Positions 16,114 to 25,884 are shown, counted from the first letter of the stretch. The stretch is 64,000 nt of DNA from Agilicoccus flavus (GCF_014857905.1 NZ_JACYXE010000002.1:434001-498000), one strand, 5' to 3'. The notes: generated by a model not told the origin, from the letters alone. Numbers and translations: made by a program.

Positions 16114-16224
16114 GCGTCGTCCCCGCCCACGAGGCGGGTCGACGCCCCGCACGACGCACGAGACGACCTCCGGTCCGACCCCGGGTGTCGCCCCCTCGCA
16201 CACCACCCCCTGGAGAGTGACCAC

Positions 16225-17739
16225 ATGCCGGCCTTCGTCGATCGATGCGTCCTGACCGTCGCCGCCGGCAACGGGGGGCACGGGTGCGCCTCGGTGCACC
16301 GCGAGAAGTTCAAGCCCCTCGGTGGCCCCGACGGGGGGAACGGTGGGCACGGCGGCGACGTCGTCGTCCGCGTCGACCCGCAGGTGACGACCCTGCTCGA
16401 CTACCACCACAGCCCCTACCGGCGCGCCGCGAACGGCCGCCCCGGCGAGGGGGAGGAGCGCAACGGCGCCCAGGGCGAGGACCTCGTCCTCGGCGTCCCC
16501 GAGGGCACGGTCGTCAAGGACCGCGCGGGCCGGGTGCTCGCCGACCTCGTCGGCGAGGGCACCGAGGTCGTCCTCGTCCGCGGTGGGCGCGGCGGCCTCG
16601 GCAACCGGGCCCTCGCGAGCAAGCGCCGCAAGGCGCCCGGCTTCGCCCTGCTCGGCGAGCCGGGGGAGTCCCTCGAGGTCGTCCTCGAGCTGAAGACGTT
16701 GGCCGACGTCGCGTTGATCGGCTTCCCGTCCGCGGGCAAGTCGAGCCTCGTCTCCGTCATCTCGGCGGCGCGGCCGAAGATCGCCGACTACCCCTTCACG
16801 ACGCTCGTGCCCAACCTCGGGGTCGTCACCGCCGGCGACGAGCGCTTCACGGTGGCCGACGTGCCCGGTCTCATCCCCGGCGCCGCGCAGGGCCGCGGCC
16901 TGGGCCTGGAGTTCCTCCGCCACGTCGAGCGGTGCTCGGTGCTCGTGCACGTCGTCGACTGCGCCACCCTCGACCCGGGCCGCGACCCCCTCTCGGACCT
17001 GCACGCCATCGAGGACGAGCTGCGCCAGTACGTGCCCGACGAGGCCCTCGGGGGCCGCCCCCTCGCCGAGCGCACCCGCATCGTCGTCCTCAACAAGGCC
17101 GACGTCCCCGAGGCCGCGGAACTCGCCGAGTTCGTCCGCCCCGAGCTCGAGGCCCAGGGCCTCGAGGTCCACGTCGTGTCCACCGTCGCCCACACCGGGC
17201 TGCGGGCGCTGACGTTCGCCCTCGCCAAGCACGTCGCCGCCGCCCGCGCCGACCAGGCGGAGGCCGAGCGGGAGGTCGCCCGCCAACGCGTCGTCGTGCG
17301 CCCGGTGGCCGTCGACGACGAGGGCTTCCGCGTGCGTCGGGAGGACGGCCCCGACGGGGAGCTGTTCCGCGTCGTCGGCGAGAAGCCCGCCCGCTGGGTG
17401 CGCCAGACCGACTTCTCCAACGACGAGGCCGTCGGCTACCTCGCCGACCGCCTCGCCCGGGCGGGCGTCGAGGACGCGCTGTTCAAGGCGGGGGCGGTGG
17501 CCGGCGCGACCGTCGTCATCGGCCCGGAGGACGACGCCGTCGTCTTCGACTGGGAACCGACCCTGTCGGGTGCGGCGGGAACGGGCCCCCGGGGCTCCGA
17601 CGTCCGGCTCGAGGACCACCACCGCCCGACCCGCGTCGAGAAGCGCGAGACCTACGACGAGCGCCGCGCCGCCAAGCGCGCCGCCCGCGAGGAGCTCGCC
17701 TCCGAGCGCAAGGCGGGGTTCTGGACCGACGACGAGTGA
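16225..17739 (+). CDS. obgE: Obg family GTPase
   Basis: 504 aa. Residues 1-158 form the glycine-rich Obg fold ([19 protein letters not shown]). The G domain follows with G1 [10 protein letters not shown] from 166, [20 protein letters not shown] for G3, and NKAD for G4. An OCT domain occupies about 350-430 ([20 protein letters not shown]), followed by a charged tail ending in FWTDDE. It is a ribosome-associated GTPase involved in 50S assembly and the stringent response. GGAGAG precedes ATG 16225. Position after rplU-rpmA is standard. Confidence 0.96.
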   Translation: MPAFVDRCVLTVAAGNGGHGCASVHREKFKPLGGPDGGNGGHGGDVVVRVDPQVTTLLDYHHSPYRRAANGRPGEGEERNGAQGEDLVLGVPEGTVVKDRAGRVLADLVGEGTEVVLVRGGRGGLGNRALASKRRKAPGFALLGEPGESLEVVLELKTLADVALIGFPSAGKSSLVSVISAARPKIADYPFTTLVPNLGVVTAGDERFTVADVPGLIPGAAQGRGLGLEFLRHVERCSVLVHVVDCATLDPGRDPLSDLHAIEDELRQYVPDEALGGRPLAERTRIVVLNKADVPEAAELAEFVRPELEAQGLEVHVVSTVAHTGLRALTFALAKHVAAARADQAEAEREVARQRVVVRPVAVDDEGFRVRREDGPDGELFRVVGEKPARWVRQTDFSNDEAVGYLADRLARAGVEDALFKAGAVAGATVVIGPEDDAVVFDWEPTLSGAAGTGPRGSDVRLEDHHRPTRVEKRETYDERRAAKRAAREELASERKAGFWTDDE

Positions 17740-17784
17740 CCCCAGCGGTCGCCGGTTCCCGCGCCTGAGAGCAGAATCCGTCGC

Positions 17785-18771
17785 ATGACGCGATTCGGCT
17801 ACACCCTCATGACCGAGCAGAGCGGCCCGAAGGACCTCGTGCGGCACGCCGGCGTCGCGGAGGACGTCGGCTTCGACTTCGAGGTGATGAGCGACCACTA
17901 CTTCCCGTGGCTGTCGGCGCAGGGGCACGCGCCGTACGCGTGGTCGGTGCTCGGCGCGGTCGCGCACGTCACCTCGAGCGTCGAGCTGATGACCTACGTC
18001 ACCTGCCCGACGATCCGGTACCACCCCGCCGTCGTCGCGCAGAAGGCCGCGACGGTCCAGCTCCTCGCCGACGGCCGGTTCACCCTCGGGCTCGGCTCCG
18101 GCGAAAACCTCAACGAGCACGTCGTCGGGGAGGGCTGGCCGGCCCTCGACGCGCGTCAGGACATGCTCGTCGAGGCGATCGAGATCATCCGCGAGCTGCA
18201 CACCGGTGAGCTCGTCACGTACGACGGCGAGTACTTCCGCGTCGACTCGGCCCGAATCTGGGACTGCCCGGACGGCGGCGTCCCGATCGGCGTCGCGGCG
18301 GGCGGGCCCAAGGCGGTCGCGCGCTTCGCGCCCCTGGCCGACCACCTCGTCGCGACCGAGCCCGAGTCCGAGCTGGTGCAGGCGTGGAACGGTGCCCCCG
18401 GCGCTCCCCGGATCGGGGCGGACGCCCGCGCGATCGGGCAGATCCCGATCTGTTGGGACCCCGACCGCGACGCGGCGATCGAGCGCGCCCACGACCAGTT
18501 CCGGTGGTTCGCCGGTGGCTGGGCCGTCAACGCCGACCTCCCGACGACGGCCGGGTTCGCGGGGGCCACGACGTTCGTCCGGCCGGAGGACGTCGCCGCC
18601 CAGATCCCCTGCGGCCCCGACCTCGACGCGATCGTCGAGGCGGTCCGCCCCTACTGGGAGGCCGGCTTCACCGACGTCGCCCTCGTCCAGGTCGGCGGCG
18701 ACGGCCTCGACGACTTCCTCGACCGGGCGGCCGGCCCGCTCCTGGAGAAGCTGCGCGCCGCCTCGGCGTGA
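17785..18771 (+). CDS. F420-dependent LLM-class oxidoreductase (TIGR03557-like)
   Basis: 328 aa. The luciferase-like barrel shows MTRFGYTLMTEQSGPKDLVR, DFEVMSDHYFPWL, SVELMTYVTCPTIRYHPA and GSGENLNEHVVGEGWP. These match the TIGR03557 subfamily near F420-dependent glucose-6-phosphate dehydrogenases. It should reduce or oxidise a small molecule with cofactor F420; the substrate is unknown. A CAGAAT hexamer 7 nt before ATG is a plausible weak -10. A small hairpin CCCCTG-GT-CAGGGG sits 35 bp after the stop. Confidence 0.88.
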   Translation: MTRFGYTLMTEQSGPKDLVRHAGVAEDVGFDFEVMSDHYFPWLSAQGHAPYAWSVLGAVAHVTSSVELMTYVTCPTIRYHPAVVAQKAATVQLLADGRFTLGLGSGENLNEHVVGEGWPALDARQDMLVEAIEIIRELHTGELVTYDGEYFRVDSARIWDCPDGGVPIGVAAGGPKAVARFAPLADHLVATEPESELVQAWNGAPGAPRIGADARAIGQIPICWDPDRDAAIERAHDQFRWFAGGWAVNADLPTTAGFAGATTFVRPEDVAAQIPCGPDLDAIVEAVRPYWEAGFTDVALVQVGGDGLDDFLDRAAGPLLEKLRAASA

Positions 18772-18937
18772 GGCGAGGCGCCGGTCGACGGGCCGGGCGC
18801 GGATCCCCTGGTCAGGGGCGGTTTCTCGCCGTACCATCGGAGCATCCCCTCCGCCGCGGTGCGGCGCCCGTGCTGTCACCCGTGCTCTGTGTCGGTCGCG
18901 CCTGCGTGCCGAGTGCGGCCGATCTCGAGGGGGAGTC

Positions 18938-19372
18938 ATGTGGGTCCAGGACGTGCGGCTGCCGCCGCAGCCCGCGGTGCCGGTCGTCGCGACCCCGGGC
19001 GACCAGATGTCGGCCACGCTCTCGGCCCACACACCGGCCGACGCGCTCTATCGCCGCACCGGACCCCAGGGGCGGCGCCGCGCCGCCGACCGGTTCACCC
19101 CCGGCGACATCGACCTCATCCACGCCGTGACCGGCGAGTCGGTGTGGTCCGACGACGACACGACGCTCAGCCCCTTCGCCGCCCGGATCGCGGGGGATCG
19201 GCGGCGGGGGGTGCTCGCCGCCGGGCGGGAGGCCGACGCGCGGTACCTGCTCGGCACCGGCCGGGCGCTCGCCGAGGCGGGGCGACCCAACCCGTTCAGC
19301 GGAGTCGCGCTCGACCGCGCCCTCGCCCACCTGGCGCTCGGCGGCCAGGGTCGGGTCGACGTGAGCTGCTGA
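18938..19372 (+). CDS. Hypothetical protein, 144 aa
   Basis: The start is ATG with GGGGAG six bases upstream. A possible -10 TACCAT is at 18832-18837. I do not recognise the family. It has no signal peptide or membrane segment and reads as a soluble protein with alanine/arginine-rich helices. Motifs include TGPQGRRRAADRFTPGDIDL, and the C-terminal part is GRALAEAGRPNPFSGVALDR. A hairpin at 19498-19523 closes the unit before proB. Its codon use and GC pattern are like those of its neighbours, so I accept it as a real gene. Confidence 0.6.
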   Translation: MWVQDVRLPPQPAVPVVATPGDQMSATLSAHTPADALYRRTGPQGRRRAADRFTPGDIDLIHAVTGESVWSDDDTTLSPFAARIAGDRRRGVLAAGREADARYLLGTGRALAEAGRPNPFSGVALDRALAHLALGGQGRVDVSC

Positions 19373-19497
19373 CGCGCCGGGACAGGGGAGCGTGGCCCGG
19401 GCGCGCCGCCCGCCTCCGCGGCGCCGGCCGCGCAGAGCCGGGGCCGATCAGCACCCCGTCCCGCCGCCCCGCGCCGCACCGGCCGGGCTCGCGTGCC

Positions 19498-19523
19498 GGG
19501 CGCCGACACGCCGCGCGGCGCCC
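19498..19523 (+). terminator. Hairpin, possible terminator upstream of proB
   Basis: 8-bp arms GGGCGCCG / CGGCGCCC with a 10-nt loop, 15 bp before the -10 of proB. Confidence 0.45.
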
Positions 19524-19537
19524 CTGACCGACCCGGA

Positions 19538-19543
19538 TATCGT
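19538..19543 (+). promoter_or_regulatory. -10 element (TATCGT) of proB, leaderless arrangement
   Basis: TATCGT is followed by 6 nt and GTG 19550. It decides the proB start over an in-frame ATG at 19493. Confidence 0.55.
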
Positions 19544-19549
19544 GGTCGG

Positions 19550-20671
19550 GTGCAGCCCGACCCCCGCGACGTCATCACCTCGGCCCGTCGCCTCGTCGTC
19601 AAGGTCGGCTCGAGTTCCCTGACCGACGGCGCCGGCGGCGTCCTCGACGTGGCCCGCCTCGACGCTCTCGTCGACGCGTTGGCCGCCCGCCGCACCGCCG
19701 GGACCCACGTCGTCCTCGTGTCCTCCGGCGCCATCGCCTCGGGGCTGAGCCCGCTCGGGCTCGACCGGCGCCCCCGCGACCTCGCCACTCAGCAGGCGGC
19801 CGCGAGCGTGGGCCAGGGCGCGCTGGTGGCCGCGTACACCACCGCGTTCGGTCGGCACGGGCTGACGGTCGGCCAGGTGCTGCTCACCTCCGACGACCTC
19901 GTCCGCCGCCAGCACTACGCCAACGCGCGCCGCGCGGTGGGCCGCCTCCTGCGGCTCGGGGTCGTCCCGGTCGTCAACGAGAACGACGCCGTCGCGACCG
20001 ACGAGATCCGCTTCGGCGACAACGACCGCCTGGCCGCCCTCGTCGCCCACCTCGTGCACGCCGACGCGCTCGTGCTGCTCACCGACGTCGACGCGCTCTA
20101 CGACGGGCCCCCGAGCGAGCCCGGCAGCTCCCGTGTCGCCCACGTCGCCTCCCCGGCCGACCTGGCCCACGTCCGCATCGGCGGCGTCGGCTCCCGGGTC
20201 GGCACCGGGGGCATGGTCACGAAGGTCGAGGCGGCGCGCATCGCGACCGGGGCCGGGATCCCGACGCTGCTCGCGTCGGCGCCCGACGTGGGCCGTGTCC
20301 TCGCCGGAGAGGACGTCGGCACCCTCTTCTCGGCGGTCGGGGCCCGGCCGGCCTCGCGGATGCTCTGGCTGGCGCACGCGACCGATCCCGCCGGACGGCT
20401 CGTCGTCGACGCCGGCGCCGCCCGCGCCCTCACGCAACGCGGCGCGTCGCTGCTCCCGGCCGGCATCGTCGCCGTCGAGGGCGTGTTCGCCGAGGGGGCG
20501 CCCGTCGAGATCGTCTCGGTCGACGGCACCACCGTCGGCCGCGGGCTCGTGGCCTACGGCAGCGACGAGTTGCCGCGGTTGCTCGGCCGCAGCACCGGCT
20601 GGATCGGCGACGTCTTCGGCCCGCGGTACGCCCGTGAGGTCGTGCACCGCGACCACCTCGCGCTCCTGTGA
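19550..20671 (+). CDS. proB: Glutamate 5-kinase
   Basis: 373 aa, standard length with a C-terminal PUA domain (about 275-365). The amino-acid kinase motifs RLVVKVGSSSLT, VLVSSGAIASGL, VVPVVNENDAVATDEIRFGDND and GSRVGTGGMVTKVEAARIA are intact. It phosphorylates L-glutamate to glutamyl-5-phosphate, the first step of proline synthesis. An upstream in-frame ATG (19493) would add 19 residues (MPGADTPRGAPDRPGYRGR) unlike the family. I prefer GTG 19550, 6 nt after TATCGT. proA follows after one intervening gene. Confidence 0.95.
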   Translation: MQPDPRDVITSARRLVVKVGSSSLTDGAGGVLDVARLDALVDALAARRTAGTHVVLVSSGAIASGLSPLGLDRRPRDLATQQAAASVGQGALVAAYTTAFGRHGLTVGQVLLTSDDLVRRQHYANARRAVGRLLRLGVVPVVNENDAVATDEIRFGDNDRLAALVAHLVHADALVLLTDVDALYDGPPSEPGSSRVAHVASPADLAHVRIGGVGSRVGTGGMVTKVEAARIATGAGIPTLLASAPDVGRVLAGEDVGTLFSAVGARPASRMLWLAHATDPAGRLVVDAGAARALTQRGASLLPAGIVAVEGVFAEGAPVEIVSVDGTTVGRGLVAYGSDELPRLLGRSTGWIGDVFGPRYAREVVHRDHLALL

Positions 20672-20727
20672 CCTCCGGTGGGCCCGCGTGCGCGACGCGC
20701 GGTTGCCGTGGGCCGGGAGGGGCTCGC

Positions 20728-20733
20728 TACCGT
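20728..20733 (+). promoter_or_regulatory. -10 element (TACCGT) of the GNAT gene, leaderless arrangement
   Basis: TACCGT is followed by exactly 6 nt and ATG 20740. Confidence 0.5.
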
Positions 20734-20739
20734 GACGCC

Positions 20740-21240
20740 ATGGCCGTCACCATCCAGCGCGCGCACGCCCGCGACCTCAACCTCGTCAAACCCCTGTGGA
20801 AGGCGATGGTCAAGGCCTACGCCGACATGTCGGAGGGGGTCTGGGCCGTCCACGAGCCCCGCGAGGCGTGGGGTCGGCGCCACCAGGAGTACCTCACCTG
20901 GGCCAACGACGCCTCCGGCGTGGTGTTCATCGCCGTCGACACCGCCACCGAGGAGTCGGTCGGGTACGCCGCCCTGCACTTCATCGAGTCCGGCCCGGCC
21001 TTCGACTTCGGCGAGAGCTTCGCCGAGCTGGAGTCGCTCGTCGTCGCGCCCGACCGTCAGGGCGAGGGCATCGGGGGGCAGCTGCTCGCGGCCTGCCGCA
21101 AGGAGATGACGCGCCGCGAGATCACCGTGTGCACGACGACGACCGTCACGCGCAACGCCGGCGCGATGCGCCTGCTCGAGCGGCACGGCTTCGTCCCGTT
21201 CATGACCCGCTTCCTGCAGCGCGTCGACGACGACGAGTAG
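20740..21240 (+). CDS. GNAT-family N-acetyltransferase
   Basis: 166 aa. The acetyl-CoA binding motif A is SLVVAPDRQGEGIGGQLLAA (V-x-P-x-x-Q-G-x-G-I-G). It is followed by the beta-bulge and helix RNAGAMRLLERHGFVPF typical of GNATs. The substrate is unknown. It sits between proB and proA but has its own -10 hexamer, so it is probably an independent transcript rather than a proline-pathway enzyme. The start ATG is fixed by the hexamer and by family length. Confidence 0.9.
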   Translation: MAVTIQRAHARDLNLVKPLWKAMVKAYADMSEGVWAVHEPREAWGRRHQEYLTWANDASGVVFIAVDTATEESVGYAALHFIESGPAFDFGESFAELESLVVAPDRQGEGIGGQLLAACRKEMTRREITVCTTTTVTRNAGAMRLLERHGFVPFMTRFLQRVDDDE

Positions 21241-21303
21241 GCCGGGCCGTCCGCCGTTCGGGCCGCCCCCGGACGGTCAGGACGGGACGAGGTCCGGCGA
21301 ACC

Positions 21304-21309
21304 TAGGCT
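21304..21309 (+). promoter_or_regulatory. -10 element (TAGGCT) of proA, leaderless arrangement
   Basis: TAGGCT is followed by 6 nt and ATG 21316. Confidence 0.5.
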
Positions 21310-21315
21310 GGGACC

Positions 21316-22629
21316 ATGACCACCGCCACCACGCCCCCCTCCGCCACCTCGGCCGGCGAGGAAGACCGGGCCACCGACGCCGTCGTCGCCGACGCCGCCC
21401 GCCGCGCGCGGGTCGCCGGCCGGGTGCTCGCCCAGCTCTCGCGCGCGCAGAAGGACGCGGCCCTCGGCGTCCTCGCCGACGCCCTCGAGGCGGAGCGCGG
21501 CACGGTCCTCGCCGCCAACGCGCAGGACCTCGCACGCGGGCGCGAGAACGGCCTCGCCGCGGGTCTGCTCGACCGACTCCGGCTCGACGACGCGCGCCTG
21601 GCCGACATCGCGGGCGCGTTGCGGCACCTGGGTACCCTGCCCGATCCGGTGGGGGAGGTCGTGCGCGGCTCGGTGCTGCCCAACGGGCTGCAGATCCGCC
21701 AGGTGCGCGTCCCCCTGGGGGTCGTCGGGATGATCTACGAGGCGCGCCCGAACGTCACGGTCGATGCCGCCGGTCTCGCGCTCAAGAGCGGGAACGCCGT
21801 GCTGCTGCGCGGCGGGTCGGCCGCGGCGTCGAGCAACGCGGCCCTCGTCGGCGTGCTGCGTCGGGCGCTGGAGTCGATCGGGCTGCCCGCCGACGCGGTC
21901 GCGACGGTCGACGCCGGCGGCCGGGCCGCGGCGCGGGCGCTCATGCGGGCCCACGGGCTCGTCGACGTCATCATCCCGCGCGGGGGAGCCGACCTCATCG
22001 CGACGGTCGTGCGGGAGTCGATCGTCCCCGTCATCGAGACCGGCAGCGGCAACGTGCACGTCTACGTGGACGCCGCCGCCGACCTCGACATGGCCCTGCA
22101 GATCGTGCTCAACGCGAAGACCCACCGGCCGAGCGTGTGCAACGCGGCCGAGACGCTGCTCGTCCACGCGGACGTCGCGCCGGCGTTCCTCCCGCAGGTG
22201 ACGAGCGCGCTCGCGGACGCCGGGGTGCGGCTGTACGGCGACACGCGCACCCGCGATATCCTGCCCGAGGCGGGGCTGGGGGAGGCCACCGACGAGCTCT
22301 TCGACACGGAGTTCCACGACCTCGCGATGACGGTGGGCGTCGTGGCCGACCTCGACGGCGCCCTCGAGCACGTCCGGCGGTTCTCGACGGGGCACACGGA
22401 GGTCGTCGTCACCGACGACCGTCGCGCCGCCCGGCGCTGGACCGCCGAGGTCGACGCCGCGGTCGTCATGGTCAACGCCTCGTCGCGATTCACCGACGGC
22501 GGCGAGTTCGGGTTCGGCGCCGAGATCGGCATCAGCACCCAGAAGCTGCACGCCCGGGGGCCCATGGCGTTGCCCGAGCTGACGACGACGAAGTGGATCG
22601 TGGAGGGCGACGGCCAGGTCCGATCCTGA
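21316..22629 (+). CDS. proA: Gamma-glutamyl phosphate reductase
   Basis: 437 aa. Family blocks are present: [39 protein letters not shown], the catalytic cysteine in [14 protein letters not shown], and the C-terminal [20 protein letters not shown]. It reduces glutamyl-5-phosphate to glutamate semialdehyde with NADPH, the second step of proline synthesis. It runs with proB as a pathway pair but from a separate leaderless promoter. Confidence 0.96.
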   Translation: MTTATTPPSATSAGEEDRATDAVVADAARRARVAGRVLAQLSRAQKDAALGVLADALEAERGTVLAANAQDLARGRENGLAAGLLDRLRLDDARLADIAGALRHLGTLPDPVGEVVRGSVLPNGLQIRQVRVPLGVVGMIYEARPNVTVDAAGLALKSGNAVLLRGGSAAASSNAALVGVLRRALESIGLPADAVATVDAGGRAAARALMRAHGLVDVIIPRGGADLIATVVRESIVPVIETGSGNVHVYVDAAADLDMALQIVLNAKTHRPSVCNAAETLLVHADVAPAFLPQVTSALADAGVRLYGDTRTRDILPEAGLGEATDELFDTEFHDLAMTVGVVADLDGALEHVRRFSTGHTEVVVTDDRRAARRWTAEVDAAVVMVNASSRFTDGGEFGFGAEIGISTQKLHARGPMALPELTTTKWIVEGDGQVRS

Positions 22630-22681
22630 GGCGGCGAGCGGGTGCGTCCGCGGGGCCGGGGATCTGGCAGGATCGGCTCTC

Positions 22682-23377
22682 ATGGAAGGTACTGAGGTCC
22701 GCAAGCTCGCCGCACTCGAGGACAAGCACTGGTGGTACAAGGAGCGCCGCCATCTGCTCGCCCAGATGCTCAAGGGGCGAACCCCCGGGAAGGCGCTCGA
22801 CATCGGCGCGGCCGGCGGTGGCAACACGCGCGTCCTGCGCGATCACGGGTGGCAGGCGAGCCCCCTGGAGTACGGGGCGGACGGCGCCGAGGTGGCGCAC
22901 GAGCGCGGGCTGCCCGTCATGCGGGCCGACGCGACGAAGCTCCCGCTCGCGGACGCCTCGCTCGACCTCGTCGTCGCCTTCGACGTCCTCGAGCACCTCG
23001 TCGACGACGACGCCTGCGTGCGTGAGGTCGCCCGGGTCCTGCGGCCCGGCGGCGCGTTCCTCGTCGCGGTGCCCTGCGACCCCAAGCTGTGGTCGGCCCA
23101 CGACGACGCGGTGGACCACGTGCGCCGGTACACGCGTCAGACGCTGCACGCCGTGCTCGAGCGCGACGGCATGCACGTGGAGTCGATGGACTCGTGGAAC
23201 GTGCTCCTGCGCCCAGTCGTCGCCCTGCGGCGCAAGAAGAGCTCCGGCAGCGACCTCGACGACATGCACCCCGTCGTCAACTTCGGGCTGCAGACCATCG
23301 TCGCGATCGAGCGTCACCTGCCGGTGAAGTCGCTCCCGGGGGTCACCTTGTTCGCCGAGGTGCGACGCACCGCCTGA
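22682..23377 (+). CDS. SAM-dependent methyltransferase (class I, methyltransferase-11 type)
   Basis: 231 aa. The SAM-binding loop is ALDIGAAGGGNTRVL near residues 38-52, the acidic motif is LDLVVAFDVLEHLVDD and the post-motif is VLRPGGAFLVAVPC. The N-terminus (LAALEDKHWWYKERRHLLAQ) resembles methyltransferases clustered with GT2 glycosyltransferases. It is convergent with the GT2 gene and overlaps it tail-to-tail by 64 bp, suggesting a shared role in cell-surface glycan or lipid modification (inference). A CAGGAT hexamer lies 8 nt before ATG. The target is unknown. Confidence 0.88.
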   Translation: MEGTEVRKLAALEDKHWWYKERRHLLAQMLKGRTPGKALDIGAAGGGNTRVLRDHGWQASPLEYGADGAEVAHERGLPVMRADATKLPLADASLDLVVAFDVLEHLVDDDACVREVARVLRPGGAFLVAVPCDPKLWSAHDDAVDHVRRYTRQTLHAVLERDGMHVESMDSWNVLLRPVVALRRKKSSGSDLDDMHPVVNFGLQTIVAIERHLPVKSLPGVTLFAEVRRTA

Positions 23378-24708
23378 CGCTGTTCGGCGTCCACGACGAC
23401 GGGTCCGCGGTGCCGCACCGCGGACCCGTTCTCGTGCGCGCGCTCGCCCGCGTCGGCGTGCCGGACTGCGCCGCCGACGCCCGCGGACGCGGCGCCCGAC
23501 GCGGACGTGGCGCCCGACGCCACGGGCACGGGCGTCTCCACCTCGGCGTCGTGGGAGCCGTCGAGGGCGGGGGAGGGCGACACGTGGGCGACGTGGGCGG
23601 TGGACCCGGAACCGACCGGGATCCGGGCGGCCGTCGACGAGGCGTCGGAGGCGGACGGGGCCGCGGGAGCCGAGGGGGGCGGGACGGGGTTGCTGTCCCA
23701 CTCGACGACCTCGTCCTCGTCGGCGAGGTGCGCGAGCTCCTGGCCGCCCTCGGTGGCGAAGACCTCCCGGCGCCGCGGGGCCGGGTCGGTGTCGTGCGCG
23801 ACGAAGTACGTGGGGCGGCCCTGCATCATCGTGTACATCCGCCCGACGTACTCACCGAGCAGGCCGAGGCAGATGAGCTGGACGGCGCCGACCGAGGACA
23901 CCGCGGCCACCGTCGAGGTCCAGCCGGCGACCGCCCGTCCCGTGAACTGCGACACGAGCGCGTAGGCGAGGATGAGCAGCGCGAACGCCCCGCCGATGAG
24001 GCCGAACCACGTCGCGAGCCGCAGCGGGGCCATCGAGTGGCTCGTCAGGCTGTCGAGCGACAGCTTGATCATCTTCGAGAGCGGGTACTTCGAGCTGCCC
24101 GCCGCGCGCTCCTCCCGGCGGTAGGTGACCTGCGCGGAGGGGAAGCCGAGGGCCGGGACGACGAGGCGCAGGACCCGGTGATGCTCGGGCAGCGCGTTGA
24201 CCGCGTCGACCGTGGCGCGCGACATGAGGCGGAAGTCGCCGGCGTCGGCGGGCGCGCTCGTGCGCGACAGGGCGCGCATCGTCGCGTAGAACGCGCGGGC
24301 CGTGCCGCGCTTGAAGGCGGTGTCGGTCGAGCGGTCGGCGCGGACGCCGTAGACGACGTCGATCCGGTCCCGCCGGGCGATCTCGAGCATCTCGGCGATG
24401 ACCTCGGGCGGGTCCTGCAGGTCGGCGTCGATGGTCACCATGTAGTCGCCGAAGGCGCGGGCCAGGCCGGCCGAGATCGCGGCCTGGTGCCCGGCGTTGG
24501 CGCGCAGGCGGATGACCCGCACCTGCGGCCACTCGTGCCGGATGCGCTGCAGCACCACCGCGGAGGCGTCGGTGCTGCCGTCGTCGACGGCGACGACCTC
24601 GTACGCCACGCCGATCCCGTCGAGCACCGGTCGGAGGCGCTCCACGAGAAGGGGGAGCACGTCCTCCTCGTTGTAGACGGGGACGACGACAGACAGCACC
24701 GGATCCAT
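23314..24708 (-). CDS. GT2 glycosyltransferase, GtrB/dolichol-phosphate-mannose-synthase-like, with long disordered tail
   Basis: 464 aa. It starts MDPVLSVVVPVYNEEDVLP. The nucleotide-sugar metal motif VTIDADLQDPPEV lies near residues 95-107. Two membrane helices lie at about 230-255 and 265-290, and GLLGEYVGRMYTMMQGRPTY follows, as in GtrB-type polyprenyl-phosphate glycosyltransferases. Such enzymes load a sugar onto undecaprenyl phosphate. The last 130 residues are Ala/Ser/Pro-rich and atypical. They read through the hairpin at 23401-23427 and overlap the methyltransferase 3' end by 64 bp. A TAGGGT hexamer 6 nt before ATG suggests a leaderless message. Confidence 0.88.
   Translation of the reverse strand: MDPVLSVVVPVYNEEDVLPLLVERLRPVLDGIGVAYEVVAVDDGSTDASAVVLQRIRHEWPQVRVIRLRANAGHQAAISAGLARAFGDYMVTIDADLQDPPEVIAEMLEIARRDRIDVVYGVRADRSTDTAFKRGTARAFYATMRALSRTSAPADAGDFRLMSRATVDAVNALPEHHRVLRLVVPALGFPSAQVTYRREERAAGSSKYPLSKMIKLSLDSLTSHSMAPLRLATWFGLIGGAFALLILAYALVSQFTGRAVAGWTSTVAAVSSVGAVQLICLGLLGEYVGRMYTMMQGRPTYFVAHDTDPAPRRREVFATEGGQELAHLADEDEVVEWDSNPVPPPSAPAAPSASDASSTAARIPVGSGSTAHVAHVSPSPALDGSHDAEVETPVPVASGATSASGAASAGVGGAVRHADAGERAHENGSAVRHRGPVVVDAEQRQAVRRTSANKVTPGSDFTGR
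23401..23427 (+). terminator. Hairpin after the methyltransferase, inside the GT2 coding tail
   Basis: A perfect 12-bp inverted repeat, GGGTCCGCGGTG / CACCGCGGACCC, with a 3-nt loop. It lies 23 bp after the methyltransferase stop and is followed by GTTCTCG. It is embedded in the 3' coding part of the opposite-strand glycosyltransferase gene. Confidence 0.7.
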
Positions 24709-24714
24709 GGGGCC

Positions 24715-24720
24715 ACCCTA
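24715..24720 (-). promoter_or_regulatory. -10 element (TAGGGT) of the GT2 gene, leaderless arrangement
   Basis: On the minus strand TAGGGT is followed by 6 nt (GGCCCC) and ATG 24708. Confidence 0.5.
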
Positions 24721-24873
24721 CGGGCGCGCCCCGTGCGTCCGCTGGACGCGCGACCGGCTCCTTCGCCGGTGGCGGGCTCGGTCACGAGCTCGGCGGCGGG
24801 CCTCGTCGCGGCCCGGACGCGAACCGGGCGGTTCGGCGCGCGGGCGAGGAGCCGTCGGCGGTCGCCGCGCCGC

Positions 24874-24879
24874 TAAGCT
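24874..24879 (+). promoter_or_regulatory. -10 element (TAAGCT) upstream of the small membrane protein gene
   Basis: TAAGCT is followed by 6 nt and ATG 24886. It probably drives the unit with nadD, rsfS and the phosphatase. Confidence 0.5.
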
Positions 24880-24885
24880 GGGCCC

Positions 24886-25179
24886 ATGTCGACGACGTCC
24901 TCCGTTCTCCTGTACGCCCCGATGGCCGAGGAGGCCACACGCCACCTGCCGATGCCGGCGTGGGCCTACGGGGCCATCGCGCTCGGCGTCGTCCTCGCCC
25001 TCCTCGGCCTCGTGTGGATGTTCCGTCGCACGGCCCAGGTCGCGATGGACGGCCACCCGCGCCGCCCGGAGCGTCACGGTGACGCCCACCACGGCCACGC
25101 CGACCTGCACGACGAGCACGGCTACGCCTACGCCGACCGCAAGGACGACCACGGCGCCGCACGCGGGACGGGTCACTGA
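24886..25179 (+). CDS. Small single-pass membrane protein with His-rich tail
   Basis: 97 aa. It has one clear membrane helix (about residues 27-46, [20 protein letters not shown]). The cytoplasmic-type tail is rich in His and Asp ([20 protein letters not shown]). The family is not recognised, but a short membrane protein before nadD is a common actinobacterial arrangement. The stop is 2 nt before the nadD TTG start, so the two are coupled. The His/Asp tail could bind metal; this is speculation from composition. Confidence 0.7.
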   Translation: MSTTSSVLLYAPMAEEATRHLPMPAWAYGAIALGVVLALLGLVWMFRRTAQVAMDGHPRRPERHGDAHHGHADLHDEHGYAYADRKDDHGAARGTGH

Positions 25180-25181
25180 CC

Positions 25182-25832
25182 TTGCGTCTGGGGGTCATGG
25201 GCGGGACGTTCGACCCCATCCACCACGGCCACCTCGTCGCCGCGAGCGAGGTGCGGTCCCGGTTCGGCCTCGACGAGGTCGTCTTCGTCCCCACCGGGGA
25301 GCCCTGGCAGAAGAGCGAACTCGCGGTCTCCCCGGCCGAGCACCGTTACCTCATGACGGTCATCGCCACCGCGTCGAACCCGGCCTTCACCGTGAGCCGG
25401 GTCGACATCGACCGCCCCGGGCCGACGTACACGATCGACACCCTGCGGGACCTGCACGCCTCACGGCCGGACGCGGAACTGTTCTTCATCACGGGCGCCG
25501 ACGCCCTCGCGCAGATCCTGTCGTGGAAGGACGTCGACGAGTTGTGGGACCTCGCCCACTTTGTCGGCGTGACCCGGCCCGGGCACCCGCTGAGCAACGC
25601 GGGGCTGCCGGAGGAGGACGTCACCCTCGCGGAGGTCCCCGCGATGGCCATCAGCTCCACCGACTGCCGCGCCCGGGTCGCCGCGGGGGACCCGGTCTGG
25701 TACCTCGTGCCCGACGGCGTGGTGCAGTACATCGGCAAGTACCGTCTGTACCTGCCCCGATCCGAGAACAGCGAGGCCGCCGTCGCCGGCGTCGACCCCG
25801 TCGTCCTCGAGGCGGTCCCGCCTCCGGGGTGA
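25182..25832 (+). CDS. nadD: Nicotinate-nucleotide adenylyltransferase
   Basis: 216 aa. The adenylyltransferase signature [12 protein letters not shown] is at residues 7-18, with [13 protein letters not shown] in the middle and the second motif [11 protein letters not shown] (family SSTxxR). It makes nicotinate adenine dinucleotide in NAD synthesis. The reading frame starts at TTG 25182, giving [12 protein letters not shown]. An ATG at 25197 would leave only MGGTFDP, so TTG is more likely and is coupled to the upstream stop. rsfS follows, the usual order. Confidence 0.94.
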   Translation: MRLGVMGGTFDPIHHGHLVAASEVRSRFGLDEVVFVPTGEPWQKSELAVSPAEHRYLMTVIATASNPAFTVSRVDIDRPGPTYTIDTLRDLHASRPDAELFFITGADALAQILSWKDVDELWDLAHFVGVTRPGHPLSNAGLPEEDVTLAEVPAMAISSTDCRARVAAGDPVWYLVPDGVVQYIGKYRLYLPRSENSEAAVAGVDPVVLEAVPPPG

Positions 25833-25884
25833 GTCCTGCCCGACCGCTCGACCGACGGCCGCACCCGGCCCGAGAAGGAGACCC

